Shown here one piece after another: positions 55,027 to 64,000 of a stretch of DNA of 64,000 nt; position 1 is the first letter of the stretch; every line of letters starts with the position of its first letter. A program made the translations under genes and the position numbers. The DNA is from JAWHQP01 sp032586195 (GTDB lineage: Bacteria > Pseudomonadota > Gammaproteobacteria > Enterobacterales > Pasteurellaceae), in contig JAWHQP010000005.1 in the NCBI GenBank assembly GCA_032586195.1, forward strand, positions 1 through 64,000, in the 5' to 3' direction. The notes under the pieces were generated by a model, which did no database searches, was not told the origin of the DNA, and saw nothing but the letters and a program-made list of their open reading frames with translations.

Positions 55027-57765
55027 ATGCGGATTATAATTACGGTTTTATTACTTTATTGGTCATTTTTCGTGCAAGCCGAAACCGTAGTTAAGCCTGT
55101 GCAAGGTCAGCTAGACAATGGGTTACGTTACGTTATTTTGCCATTAGAAAAACAACCGGGAAGGGTTGATATTGCTGTGCGCGTCTATGCGGGCGGTATT
55201 GATGAAAACGAGCATCAATACGGTGGGGCCCATATTGTTGAACATATGGTATTTAATGCGTCTGAAAAACACCCGGAAGGCGTAATGCCTTACTTACATC
55301 AGCATGGATGGCTACGCGGTAAACATTATAACGCCTATACCACCCACGATCACACTACCTATTTTTATCTTCCTCCCCGCCACTTTACCCTGGAACAAAC
55401 CCTTGATGTAGTGCGCGAGATGCTATTTTCCGCCCAAATGACGGAGAAAGATCTCATCAAAGAACGCAAAATCGTATTGGAAGAATGGCGTACACGAGAT
55501 GGCGCGCGCCGTCGGATTTATGAACAACGCCAAAGTTCAAACCGTGCCAATTCTCGCTATGTGAACCGCTCGGTGATCGGTTCCGCACAAAGTATCAGCG
55601 AAATGCCAATTGAAGCATTGCGTGCGTTTTATCATAAATGGTATGTACCGAATAATATGCAAATTGTATTAGTGGGCGATCTTGATGTTGTACGGACCAA
55701 GGACTTGTTAACTCGTTTTTTCGCACAGTTTCCTGCGAAGCCATTAGCCGAAAGACATTATTACGATCCGACATTACAAGCCAGAATTCAGGTGGATCGC
55801 ATTGCTGATCCACAAAACAGCAACAGCCAAGTGGAGTATCTATGGCGCTTTGATGACACCGCAAGTTTTGCACAAACGGAAGCCGGCTTTCATCAAAGAA
55901 TGATTGACAGCGTGGTGTTGGGATTAATTAACCAACGTTTTTTAGACGAAAAAGCAGTATTGCCTCAAGCCCTTTCCGCACTAACGGCGAAAAAATTTCC
56001 AATCGGTAAACACACATCCGCATTGGCATTTTCTGTCAATGTTGAAAAAACGGCGCACAGTCAAGGAATTCAATTTTTGATTGAACAAGCCGAGCGGCTG
56101 AAAAAATATCCGTTTACGGCGGTGGAGCTGAAAAAACAGAAAGAAAAAATCCGTGCCAAATTGGTTAATGATCGCAATAAGCAAGCGAATTTTACCTTTG
56201 ATGACTGGATGCAGGAAATGGTGAATACCCTACTTAGCGAAAAAAACTTTTATCCGCAAGATCAATTAGAGTCAATGAGCCGGCAAAGCCTTGAGCGAAT
56301 TAATCTAAAAACGATCAATCAACGGATCGCAATGTGGTTAGACGCATCCGATCAAGTGGTGCAATACATGCCGCCGTTAAAAGAGAACGTGCCGGAGATT
56401 AAGGCCGAACAAATCAAGCAGTGGCAAGTTTCAACCCAAAATCGGCCGCTTGTGGCACCGAAGGAAACCAATCTGGTTACATTTAATCTTCCTGCGCTGA
56501 ATCAACAGGGTGAAATTACTCATACCACAGGTTTCGCCCGGCAAAATGTGGTGTATTGGCAATTAAGTAACGGAGATAAAGTAGTTTGGTTAAAAAGTCC
56601 GTTAGCAAAAGATAAAACCTATTTTGTGGCTCAAAGTCAGGCAGGTTCATTTTCGCCCGATTTTGTCAGCTGGCAAGGTAAATTGGCATTGCAGCTTATA
56701 GGCAAAAATGCACCGTTAAATTGGACGCACACTCAGCTTCAGGAATGGAAAGAACAAAACCAAATTCCATTGGTAATGAGACAAGGGTTTGATCAGCTTA
56801 ATCTGATAAGCACGGTAGAAAATTCGCATCTGGAAACCTTATTCCGTTTCTATTACGCCAATCAGCTGGAAACAAAGTTGAAAGAAAATGTGGATAAAAC
56901 AAAAGAAGAATGGGCAAACAATATCAAATTACAACAACATTCGAGCGATTTTAAACGCAACCAAGCGTGGGAACAATTTACTTACGGCAAATTGCTCAAT
57001 CCACAACCTGAATTGACGGCATTAGCACAAATCAGTGCAGCGACATTAGAAAGCGTATGGCAAAAAATGGTAAGCCAGCCCGTAACCTATTTTATCGTGA
57101 ATGATGTGGACGAAACACGCTTAAAAACAGCAATTATTCATTCTTTAGCTATTATTCCCCGCGGAAAAGTGACGGAAAAAGCGTTACCTCCTCAAGTGTT
57201 GTCAGGTGCAGCGACAGAACGCTTTGCACTCAATCGGGAACCTAAAGATAATATCTATCTGTCAATGTTTAACGAGTATGAGTGGAGCGTAAAAAATTAT
57301 TTAACCGCGAATTTGCTATCGTTAATTGCATCAGAAAAATTAAGCCAGAAAATGCGTGATGAAAAACACGGCATTTACGGCAAAAAATTTTCAAGCAAAT
57401 TAAGTGCAGAATTGCACCGCCTGCAGAGTGTGTTGACCTTTTCGGCTGATCCTAAAAACAGCCAAACGCTGATTGACACCGCCAAACAGGTGTTGCGTGA
57501 ACTGCCCGAAAATATCACACAAGCCGATTTGGCACAGGCACAAAAATATTTATTCCAGCTTGATGAAGACCAAAAAGCAATGCCCGAACAGGGGTTAGAA
57601 CGATTGATCTTCAGTGAAAAATATTATCACGATCCGCACTATTTAACCCAGTGGAAACCACTTGTTGACGCGGTAACATTGGCGGATGTGAAAGCAATGG
57701 CAAAAGCGGTATACAGCGATCAGAATCAACGGTTATTTTTAACCACGCCTATTGATGAGAAATAA
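55027..57765 (+). CDS. Periplasmic M16 zinc metallopeptidase, PqqL/FusC-like
   Basis: 912 residues. A signal peptide (TVLLLYWSFFVQA, cleavage after about Ala18) directs it to the periplasm. The inverted zinc motif is HIVEH at 69-73 with the distal Glu in RKIVLEEWR (about residue 150). The double M16 layout, with a second inactive half, fits PqqL of E. coli and FusC of Pectobacterium, which cleave imported ferredoxin. AAAGGAG precedes the start by 10 bp. It is convergent with a TonB-dependent receptor, and a YddA-like ABC gene lies beyond, so the trio matches yddA-yddB-pqqL / fusA-C-D in content but not in orientation. Substrate is inferred only from this context. Confidence 0.88.
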   Translation: MRIIITVLLLYWSFFVQAETVVKPVQGQLDNGLRYVILPLEKQPGRVDIAVRVYAGGIDENEHQYGGAHIVEHMVFNASEKHPEGVMPYLHQHGWLRGKHYNAYTTHDHTTYFYLPPRHFTLEQTLDVVREMLFSAQMTEKDLIKERKIVLEEWRTRDGARRRIYEQRQSSNRANSRYVNRSVIGSAQSISEMPIEALRAFYHKWYVPNNMQIVLVGDLDVVRTKDLLTRFFAQFPAKPLAERHYYDPTLQARIQVDRIADPQNSNSQVEYLWRFDDTASFAQTEAGFHQRMIDSVVLGLINQRFLDEKAVLPQALSALTAKKFPIGKHTSALAFSVNVEKTAHSQGIQFLIEQAERLKKYPFTAVELKKQKEKIRAKLVNDRNKQANFTFDDWMQEMVNTLLSEKNFYPQDQLESMSRQSLERINLKTINQRIAMWLDASDQVVQYMPPLKENVPEIKAEQIKQWQVSTQNRPLVAPKETNLVTFNLPALNQQGEITHTTGFARQNVVYWQLSNGDKVVWLKSPLAKDKTYFVAQSQAGSFSPDFVSWQGKLALQLIGKNAPLNWTHTQLQEWKEQNQIPLVMRQGFDQLNLISTVENSHLETLFRFYYANQLETKLKENVDKTKEEWANNIKLQQHSSDFKRNQAWEQFTYGKLLNPQPELTALAQISAATLESVWQKMVSQPVTYFIVNDVDETRLKTAIIHSLAIIPRGKVTEKALPPQVLSGAATERFALNREPKDNIYLSMFNEYEWSVKNYLTANLLSLIASEKLSQKMRDEKHGIYGKKFSSKLSAELHRLQSVLTFSADPKNSQTLIDTAKQVLRELPENITQADLAQAQKYLFQLDEDQKAMPEQGLERLIFSEKYYHDPHYLTQWKPLVDAVTLADVKAMAKAVYSDQNQRLFLTTPIDEK

Positions 57766-57818
57766 TGGGAGGAAAAGGAAGGAGCCTGATCTGTCCTCGA
57801 AAACTTAACTGTTTAACG

Positions 57819-57858
57819 AAAGGATTGAGCTCGATATCGTACCGAGCTTAATCCTTTT
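57819..57858. terminator. Bidirectional terminator between the M16 peptidase and receptor genes
   Basis: AAAGGATTGAGCTCG and CGAGCTTAATCCTTT form a 15-bp stem with one mismatch around ATATCGTAC, flanked by A and T runs. It serves two convergent genes. Confidence 0.87.
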
Positions 57859-57863
57859 GATTC

Positions 57864-60416
57864 CTACCAGTAATATGTCACGCCGATCCAGAACTGGCGC
57901 CCCATTTCATAGCTCACCAGGCTTTGGTTTTCACTTCCGCCGAGCTGTGTTGAAGCGGTGCTGCTGGTGGCGATACGGCTGTTAAATACATTAAGCACAT
58001 CAACACTAAACTCAAGCCGTTGATGAGCGCTAATCGGTGGAGCCCATAATAACCTCCAATCCAGTGTGGCTTTAGTCTTATATTTTTTCAGACGATAATC
58101 GTACACGCCCCCGGTATGATCGCCACAGGCTTGCGGCTGGCTTGAATCGGCACAGTTTGCCACGGCATAACGCAGGTAATTTTTGTAGCCGCTGCGGACA
58201 TTAAGCGTGTGCGTCCACCGCAAATGCCAGCGGGGAAAGTCGGTTTGCAGTTCAAGATATCCTTCCCATGGGCGGTTAAAATTGAACGGAGGTAAATCAT
58301 TAATCGAATTGTAACGCTTGCCTTCAAAAAGATAATATGGGTAACGTGCATTGGCAATATCCGAAACAAGGCTTTCGTCGTAGTTACCGTGGTAATTGGT
58401 GTTGCGGTGTTGATAACGCACGCCAACGCGGTAATTCAAATGTAACGCATTGAATCGATAAGGTTCAAGATTACGCCATTCTAACGTAAAAGTGTTGTTT
58501 TGCCCTTTCCCGTCATTAGACATTACTTTGGTTTGATCTTCCAATGTAGCAGGCACAAACTGACGTCGACTTTTGCGATGAACCCAATTAAAGTTCAAAC
58601 CTTGGTTGTCCAATGTGTAATTAAAACCCAGATTAACTTCATCACTATAAGGCGTTTTGAGATTATTCGCATTAGCCCAGCTTACAGAATTATTGGCACA
58701 CTGTCCGTTCTTCCATTCTCCGTTGCTTTGAGTGCGGGTATAACTCATATTGCAGCCGATTTTAGAACGCAGTGCGTAAGCAAGCATTGTACCGGCATAA
58801 TAGCGGTTTATCCCTCCCGTAAGATTAAATTTGGTATCATTGAACACGTCATAATTAAAGGAAAAGCGCGGTGCTATATTAAGCTGTTTTAAAAACGTTT
58901 CGTAACTAATGTTAACCCCCGGGCTGATTTTCATCCGATTCCAAAAGATATCGTCAGAAAAATAGGCACTATATTCCGATACATTCAATTTAACATCATA
59001 AGCCGGATAGCGTATTAAACGGTTGGCATATTGCACGTTCGGTAAACAATAGGTGCAGTCCGACCCGACATTAACCGATACGTCCGCACCTATGGCAGAG
59101 AAATATTGTAAAGTATGCGGGCGTTCTGCGTGAGCGCGAGTCGTAACGGCCTGCCAGCCTAAGTTGAGATTATGCTCGGTACCCCCCCATTTTAGTGTGT
59201 TAAGGATATAATCTTGTTTAAGCGTAAAACTGTGCGTTTCAGAATTCAATTCACCCAGTCCGCCTTCGCGAACCCACTGACAGCCTGCGGCAGTTCGGGT
59301 GGAACACCAGTCCAATCCTGTATTTGGGCCTTGCCAGTTATAGTAAGTGTACCCCGCGTCATAGGCCAAGCGGTTACGTTGAAATTGATAACCTAAAAGA
59401 GTGTTTATTTTGCCCCAATCAAGTTGTAGATCGGAGGCGAGATTAAACCGCCAGCCACCGCCCGTGCTGGTGTAGCGCCCGTTTTTTGAATTATCTAAAA
59501 AGAATGTGTCTTTATGAGGGGAATACATAAAGGTCGCGGCAAGACGATGATTATCTCGGAACTGGTGAGTAATTTTTGTCATCAATGTTTGCGCTAACCG
59601 CCGTTCTTTTTGCCATAGGTTTAGCCCCGAATGGTATTCAGGCATTTTAGATTGGGTTCGGTTATAGCTGAACAAGGCCGCGGTGCGGTCGCTTAATGGT
59701 TGGTTTACGGTGAGGTTAAAGATATGTTTAACAAATTTCGGATGAACATCCGACGTAGCATCCGCTTGATCGAAATTTTCTTGTTCATTGTCGCTCAGTT
59801 GGAATTTCGTCCAGTTGTCTCGCGTGGTGCGGTAGCTAATTGAACCACTATGGCGAGCGGTACTGGCATCTTTCAATTGTGCATCAATTACACCTCCTGT
59901 GAAGTCGGTATATTTTGCAGGCACGTTGCGATCGTACACGGTTAAGTCTTTTAACAGGGAACTATCAACATAAAAAGCTTCGGGTGAACCGGGGGCGAGA
60001 TACATCGCCGCCGGATTGTTAAAATCTTCCGCAGTTTTATAGCCGCCATTGCTTGCACCGGGATTCATAATGTCATTGTTGGATAGCCCATCTACCACAA
60101 ATTGGTTGTTGTAGTAAGGTTCACCATAAAATGACACGATTTCAGGGGCAATTTCTCCCGCGTTGGCAGAATTCCGCGCCGTATCCGAGAATTGTACTGC
60201 TGGGTTATTGCGTAGTAATTCGGTGATACTGCCGTTACCTTTAGGTTTACGAACAATTTCTTTCTCGCTTAAATGTCGTTCCGAATTGGATAATGGAGCC
60301 CGTTCTTCTACGGTAATTTCATCAAGTTGTGTTTCATCATTTTCATTTGCTTGACCGGATACAGGCAAAATGACAAGCGTCATTGCAGACAATGCCCATC
60401 GTGCGTTTTTGTTCAT
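57864..60416 (-). CDS. TonB-dependent outer-membrane receptor, YddB/FusA-like
   Basis: 850 residues. A signal peptide (ALSAMTLVILPVSGQA, about 8-23) is followed by a TonB box LDEITVEE (about 31-38), the plug domain (EKEIVRKPKGNGSITELLRN, VDGLSNNDIMNPG) and a 22-strand-type barrel ending in aromatic FWIGVTYYW. Four Cys in two pairs lie in extracellular-loop-like regions (for example DWCSTRTAAGCQW). It should import a ligand in a TonB-ExbBD-dependent way. The adjacent M16 peptidase and ABC protein suggest a protein ligand such as ferredoxin rather than a siderophore. A sigma-70-like promoter lies 28-55 bp upstream. No convincing full Fur box was found. Confidence 0.88.
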   Translation of the reverse strand: MNKNARWALSAMTLVILPVSGQANENDETQLDEITVEERAPLSNSERHLSEKEIVRKPKGNGSITELLRNNPAVQFSDTARNSANAGEIAPEIVSFYGEPYYNNQFVVDGLSNNDIMNPGASNGGYKTAEDFNNPAAMYLAPGSPEAFYVDSSLLKDLTVYDRNVPAKYTDFTGGVIDAQLKDASTARHSGSISYRTTRDNWTKFQLSDNEQENFDQADATSDVHPKFVKHIFNLTVNQPLSDRTAALFSYNRTQSKMPEYHSGLNLWQKERRLAQTLMTKITHQFRDNHRLAATFMYSPHKDTFFLDNSKNGRYTSTGGGWRFNLASDLQLDWGKINTLLGYQFQRNRLAYDAGYTYYNWQGPNTGLDWCSTRTAAGCQWVREGGLGELNSETHSFTLKQDYILNTLKWGGTEHNLNLGWQAVTTRAHAERPHTLQYFSAIGADVSVNVGSDCTYCLPNVQYANRLIRYPAYDVKLNVSEYSAYFSDDIFWNRMKISPGVNISYETFLKQLNIAPRFSFNYDVFNDTKFNLTGGINRYYAGTMLAYALRSKIGCNMSYTRTQSNGEWKNGQCANNSVSWANANNLKTPYSDEVNLGFNYTLDNQGLNFNWVHRKSRRQFVPATLEDQTKVMSNDGKGQNNTFTLEWRNLEPYRFNALHLNYRVGVRYQHRNTNYHGNYDESLVSDIANARYPYYLFEGKRYNSINDLPPFNFNRPWEGYLELQTDFPRWHLRWTHTLNVRSGYKNYLRYAVANCADSSQPQACGDHTGGVYDYRLKKYKTKATLDWRLLWAPPISAHQRLEFSVDVLNVFNSRIATSSTASTQLGGSENQSLVSYEMGRQFWIGVTYYW

Positions 60417-60443
60417 ACCTTACCTCAAATAAAAATACTTCTT

Positions 60444-60471
60444 ATTATCAAAATATGCTCAAAAACGTCAA
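60444..60471 (-). promoter_or_regulatory. Sigma-70-type promoter of the TonB-dependent receptor gene
   Basis: TTGACG and GATAAT are separated by 16 bp on the minus strand and GAGGTAAGGT precedes the ATG at 60416. The -10 region (TGATAAT) resembles half of a Fur box, but the other half does not match. Confidence 0.55.
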
Positions 60472-60616
60472 CTAAATTTACACAAAAAAACCATGTATCC
60501 AAGAAAAACCAACAAACACTTTGACGAATAAAACCTTTTTTTGCTATTTTTCCGCCCTGTAAACAAAAAGATACCATTAAAAAATCTGACCGTTTGTTTT
60601 GTTAAAAGGAGATAAG

Positions 60617-62295
60617 ATGAAGCAATTTCTTTACAGTTTCTATCAGCTTTGCAAGCCTTATTGGGGAAAAAAAGCAAACTGGTCAGCATGGGGATTGGCT
60701 ATTATTGTGATTGCAATCGGCTCGGTAATAACCTACATCAACGTGCAAATCACCGATTGGTCGAAAGTGTTTTATGATGCGCTTGCCGCCCTTGAAATCG
60801 AAAAATCCTACACCCTACTCACCGAATATTTCGTCTATATCGCTATTTTTGTGGTAAGCAATGTTTATCGCACATGGTTACGCAAATTGCTGATTATTCG
60901 CTGGCGAAGCGCAATGACCGAACAATTCTTAACACAATGGTTTGACAAGCAAATTTATTACCGTCTCGCTCAGCGCAAAAAATGGATAATCCCGATCAAC
61001 GTATCGCCGAAGATATCAGCATTTTCATTGAATACACCATCGAGCTAAGCATTTCACTGGTGTTTAACCTCGTGCAACTTTGGGCATTTTTTATGGTACT
61101 GTGGAATTTATCAGGCAAGCCCGAATTTACCCTATTTGGTGAAACCTATGTAATTAAAGGTTATCTCGTATGGGTAGCGCTGATATATGCAATATTCGGC
61201 ACGGTGATCACACATCTGATCGGACGAAAACTCCACAACTTAAATTATCAGCAACAAATGTTTGAGGCTAATTTCCGGACAAGCCTGATCCGCAAGCAAG
61301 ACAATGCGGAACAAATTGCTCTCTACAAAGGGGAAGAAACCGAAAAAACAAGCCTTGCCAATGAATTTAAAGCAATCGTCAAAAATTGGCGTTTACTGAT
61401 GGACAAAGAAAAACATTTGAGCTTTTTCACTGTGGGCTATGCACGTATTTCAATGTTACTGCCGGTGGTATTTTCCATTCCATTACTCGCCACCAAAGTG
61501 ATTACCTTCGGCGGCGTAATGCAGGTGCGCAACGCGTTTGTAGTGGTTGTCGCAGCATTCAGCTGGTTTATTTACGCCTATTCCAGCATTCCCCGCTGGG
61601 CTTCCGCGGTAAAACGGTTATCACAATTAAAACAGGAAATGAATCAACTTGAAGCTGTTTTACAAACACCGAAGGTCGGTTTAACGGACAAAGCACTTCA
61701 TACCCGGGATTTAACGGTTTACACTCCTGAAAATCATCGTTTATTTCACGCCCTTTCCCTTGCAATTGATACCGGAAAGTGGGTTCATATCAAAGGGAAA
61801 AGCGGCATTGGCAAATCTACACTGTTACGTGTATTAAGCGGCATTTGGGATTATTATGACGGTCAATACCATCGACCAACGGCATCTTGTCTGCTTGTCC
61901 CACAACACAATTATCTTAATACGGGCACATTAGCCGAAGTGTTAAGTTACCCTGCACGAAATCAATATAGCGACGAGGAGATAAACCGTGTACTGACGCT
62001 GGTCGGGCTGACTAACTGGCAATACCGTTTAACGGAAAACCACCCGTGGCACAATGTTTTTTCAGGCGGTGAACAGCAACGCATTGCTTTCGCCCGCCTG
62101 CTATTGAATAAACCGAACGTGATTTATCTTGATGAGGCCACAAGCCACCTTGATGAAGGTTCAGCAGAAGCAATGTTTAATTTACTCAGACAACAGTTTC
62201 CAAATACATCCGTGATTTTTATTACCCACCAAATCAATTTGGCACGATTTGCAGATGAAACGGTGGATCTCAGTAAATATCGTGACAATCCATAA
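60617..62295 (+). pseudogene. YddA/FusD-like ABC transporter (membrane-ATPase fusion), split by a frameshift
   Basis: From the ATG at 60617 (AAAGGAG upstream) the first frame encodes MKQFLYSFYQLCKPYWGKKA and two or three membrane helices as far as YYRLAQRKK. It is then thrown out of frame after a run of six A near 60978-60983 and stops at 61048. The second frame, entered at ATG GAT AAT CCC (MDNPDQRIAEDISIF), continues the same family to 62295. Its ATPase has Walker A KGKSGIGKSTLL, signature FSGGEQQRIAFA and Walker B VIYLDEATSHLDE. A joined protein of about 559 residues matches YddA (561) and the SbmA/BacA-type membrane domain. It is either a recent pseudogene, phase-variable or a sequencing error. 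Confidence 0.85.
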
Positions 62296-62305
62296 ATGAA
62301 TATGG

Positions 62306-62977
62306 CTATTCCGAAAAAATAGAGTTTTTCAACGTAGCGATAGGAGAGCGTTCAATAAACGCAAGCGTATGCTGCATAATCCAGCCAATCGAAAAAGCAA
62401 ACATCAGCGTACCGATACCTACCGTGCCGCCGAGTAAAAATCCTGCCAGACAAACAATAATTTCAATTGAGGTACGCACAATGCCCACACGCCAATGAAA
62501 GCGTTGGCAAAGCCCCACCATCAACCCGTCACGGGGGCCGGCTCCCTGATGGCAGGTCAAATAGAAAGCGGAACCGATACCAAACAGCAGAATACCCGCG
62601 ACAGCAAAGACAAAACGGGCCGTAAGAGTTGCCGGAGCGGGAACATAAGCAGTGGTTAAGCCTAGAAATAAGGCGATCACCAATACATTTAAAATGGTGG
62701 CAATGCCTAATTTCAATTTTAGCGGGAACCACGCCAACATCACGAGTAGGCTGATAATTAAAGAGGCCCAGCCTACGCTAAAATCACCCTGTAAGGCGAC
62801 CCCCTGAGACAGAATCGTCCATGGGGCGGAACCAAGATCGGATAATAATAAAATGCCTTCACCACTTCCCATAACAGCCAAAGATAACAGCAATACGCTC
62901 ATGGAACGCCATTCAATCGACCAGAAACCGGGAGCGGTCCAGCGGGTTTGGGGCAGCACTTTAAATTTTTTTGACAT
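62306..62977 (-). CDS. YczE/YitT-like integral membrane protein
   Basis: 223 residues with five or six predicted membrane segments (MSVLLLSLAVMGSGEGILLL, FVFAVAGILLFGIGSAFYLT, SIEIIVCLAGFLLGGTVGIG). The loop THQ/CHQGAGPRDGLMVGLCQR and LGSAPWTILSQGVA are hallmarks of the YczE/YyaS/YitT family; function is unknown. It is convergent with the YddA-like gene, 10 bp apart, and divergent from nupC. No sign of truncation. Confidence 0.85.
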   Translation of the reverse strand: MSKKFKVLPQTRWTAPGFWSIEWRSMSVLLLSLAVMGSGEGILLLSDLGSAPWTILSQGVALQGDFSVGWASLIISLLVMLAWFPLKLKLGIATILNVLVIALFLGLTTAYVPAPATLTARFVFAVAGILLFGIGSAFYLTCHQGAGPRDGLMVGLCQRFHWRVGIVRTSIEIIVCLAGFLLGGTVGIGTLMFAFSIGWIMQHTLAFIERSPIATLKNSIFSE

Positions 62978-63200
62978 AAAAAAGCTCTTTCTCCGAATTA
63001 AAAGTTATCTTAATCTTTTCCGGCAAGAAGTAAAACAAATTAAAGACATAACATATAGCCAAAGAAAATAACAATATCACGGTGTAAACATAGTTATTTG
63101 TATTTTTTCACACGAAAACAGAAGATTTTTTTACAAAAAAAACGTATAGTAGCGACGTTTTTATACCTATTCACCTTTTATCAATTTCTCTGAGGTTTCT

Positions 63201-64000
63201 ATGGGCATCTTAACGAGTATTCTCGGTATTGTTGTACTATTGGCAATAGCTTATCTCTTTTCGAGTAACCGCAAAGCCATAAATCTGCGCACCGTGCTCG
63301 GTGCATTGTTGATTCAAATCCTTATCGGCGCATTAGTTCTCTATGTGCCTGCCGGCCGTGATGCCTTACTGGCGATGGCCGAAGGCGTGGCGAAAGTTAT
63401 TTCCTACGGTAATGAAGGGATCAAATTCGTCTTCGGCGGTCTTGCCAACGATAAAATTTTTGAGGTCATGGGCGGTGACGGCTTTATCTTCGCCGTGCGT
63501 GTACTGCCGGCTATTATTTTCTTCTCTGCTTTAATTTCCTTGCTTTACTATATCGGCATCATGCAATGGATAATTAAAATCATCGGTGGCGCATTGCAAA
63601 AACTGCTTGGCACGTCAAAATCCGAGTCCATGTCCGCCGCCGCCAATATTTTCGTGGGGCAAACCGAAGCGCCTTTAATCGTAAAACCTTACATTCGCAA
63701 AATGACCGAATCCGAATTATTCGCGGTAATGTGCGGAGGATTGGCATCTATCGCAGGCTCCACGATGGCAGGCTACGCAGGTATGGGTGTACCGTTAACC
63801 TATTTAATCGCCGCCTCCTTTATGGCCGCACCGGCAGGTTTATTATTCGCTAAAATTTTAATTCCGCAAACCGAAAAATTTGATGACGCGATCGAACATG
63901 TTGAACTGGAAAAACCGTCCAATATCCTTGATGCCGCCGCGGGCGGTGCCGCTTCCGGTTTAAATCTGGCCTTAAACGTAGGTGCCATGCTGATCGCCTT
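63201..64000 (+). CDS. NupC-type concentrative nucleoside transporter (C-terminal part outside window)
   Basis: The frame is open from ATG 63201 (TGAGG about 6 bp upstream) to the window edge. It begins MGILTSILGIVVLLAIAYLF and contains INLRTVLGALLIQILIGALV, VLPAIIFFSALISLLYYIGI and the family block NIFVGQTEAPLIVKPYIRKM, followed by MCGGLASIAGSTMAGYAGMG. CNT family sodium- or proton-coupled nucleoside uptake, six or more helices so far. A -10 (TATAGT at 63145) and a partial CRP-like site (TCACA half) lie upstream, so catabolite control is possible but weakly supported. Confidence 0.93.
   Translation, partial: MGILTSILGIVVLLAIAYLFSSNRKAINLRTVLGALLIQILIGALVLYVPAGRDALLAMAEGVAKVISYGNEGIKFVFGGLANDKIFEVMGGDGFIFAVRVLPAIIFFSALISLLYYIGIMQWIIKIIGGALQKLLGTSKSESMSAAANIFVGQTEAPLIVKPYIRKMTESELFAVMCGGLASIAGSTMAGYAGMGVPLTYLIAASFMAAPAGLLFAKILIPQTEKFDDAIEHVELEKPSNILDAAAGGAASGLNLALNVGAMLIA

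Noticed and set aside
60430..60475. Fur box at the TonB-dependent receptor promoter
   Set aside because: Only one half (TGATAAT) matches; the symmetric half does not. A computed Fur score would be needed.
60978..60983. Programmed frameshift in the YddA-like gene
   Set aside because: The heptamer is C_AAA_AAA, which lacks the X_XXY pattern for efficient tandem slippage, so a homopolymer indel is the simpler reading.
63097..63112. CRP site upstream of nupC
   Set aside because: One half matches TCACA but the other half matches only three of five positions, and the distance from the likely -10 is unusual.
1..64000. tRNA, rRNA and CRISPR arrays
   Set aside because: No cloverleaf-like conserved TpsiC segments, rRNA segments or spaced direct repeats were noticed on either strand; a dedicated scan could still find a missed tRNA.

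Overview
The window is a chromosomal segment from a member of the Pasteurellaceae. The main evidence is the repeated Haemophilus-type DNA uptake signal (core AAGTGCGGT), often extended as AAAGTGCGGTGCTGAAAA. It lies inside genes and also as inverted pairs that form terminators. Neighbourhoods such as fabB/mnmC, rplU-rpmA-EamA-obgE, rng-tldD and the his operon fit a gammaproteobacterium. The USS type points to the Haemophilus/Basfia/Aggregatibacter side of the family. I cannot name the species. No rRNA, tRNA or CRISPR array was seen.

Positions 1-21200 (minus strand) hold an AT-rich type VI secretion (T6SS) island: a lipoprotein gene, hcp, tssB, C, E, F, G, tagH, tssJ, K, L, clpV, vasI, tssA, tssM and vgrG (cut by the window edge). 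All thirteen core components TssA-TssM are represented. The order is that of Vibrio cholerae, but the sigma-54 activator vasH is missing between clpV and vasI. vasI is split by a -1 frameshift exactly at an A_AAA_AAA heptamer. Two degenerate IS1595-family (IS1016-like) remnants in inverted orientation flank hcp plus the lipoprotein gene.

Positions 21500-42200 are mostly housekeeping: fabB; the tRNA-modification genes mnmC, queH and cmoB; obgE with two EamA transporters and the L21/L27 operon; ispB; a frameshifted PTS EIIBC; argD behind a tandem ArgR box; tldD; rng; a membrane-anchored thioredoxin-like protein; an IS3-family remnant; hda; and uraA-upp.

Positions 42280-52650 are the histidine operon (hisL leader-attenuator, then hisG, D, C, B, H, A, F, IE). 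Three extra genes are inserted: an Ada/Ogt-type alkyltransferase, a histidine-phosphatase-superfamily gene and an AT-rich gene of unknown function. An AT-rich, gene-poor stretch lies before hisIE.

Positions 52700-64000 hold a SAM methyltransferase and tyrP, then an M16 zinc peptidase (PqqL/FusC-like), a TonB-dependent receptor (YddB/FusA-like) and a YddA/FusD-like ABC exporter-fold protein broken by one frameshift. This set resembles the enterobacterial ferredoxin-uptake (Fus) loci. The window ends with a YczE/YitT-like membrane protein and the start of a NupC-type nucleoside transporter.

Three genes (vasI, PTS EIIBC, the YddA-like gene) are each broken by a single-base shift at a short run of one base. 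This could be real decay, phase variation, programmed slippage or sequencing error; raw reads would decide.
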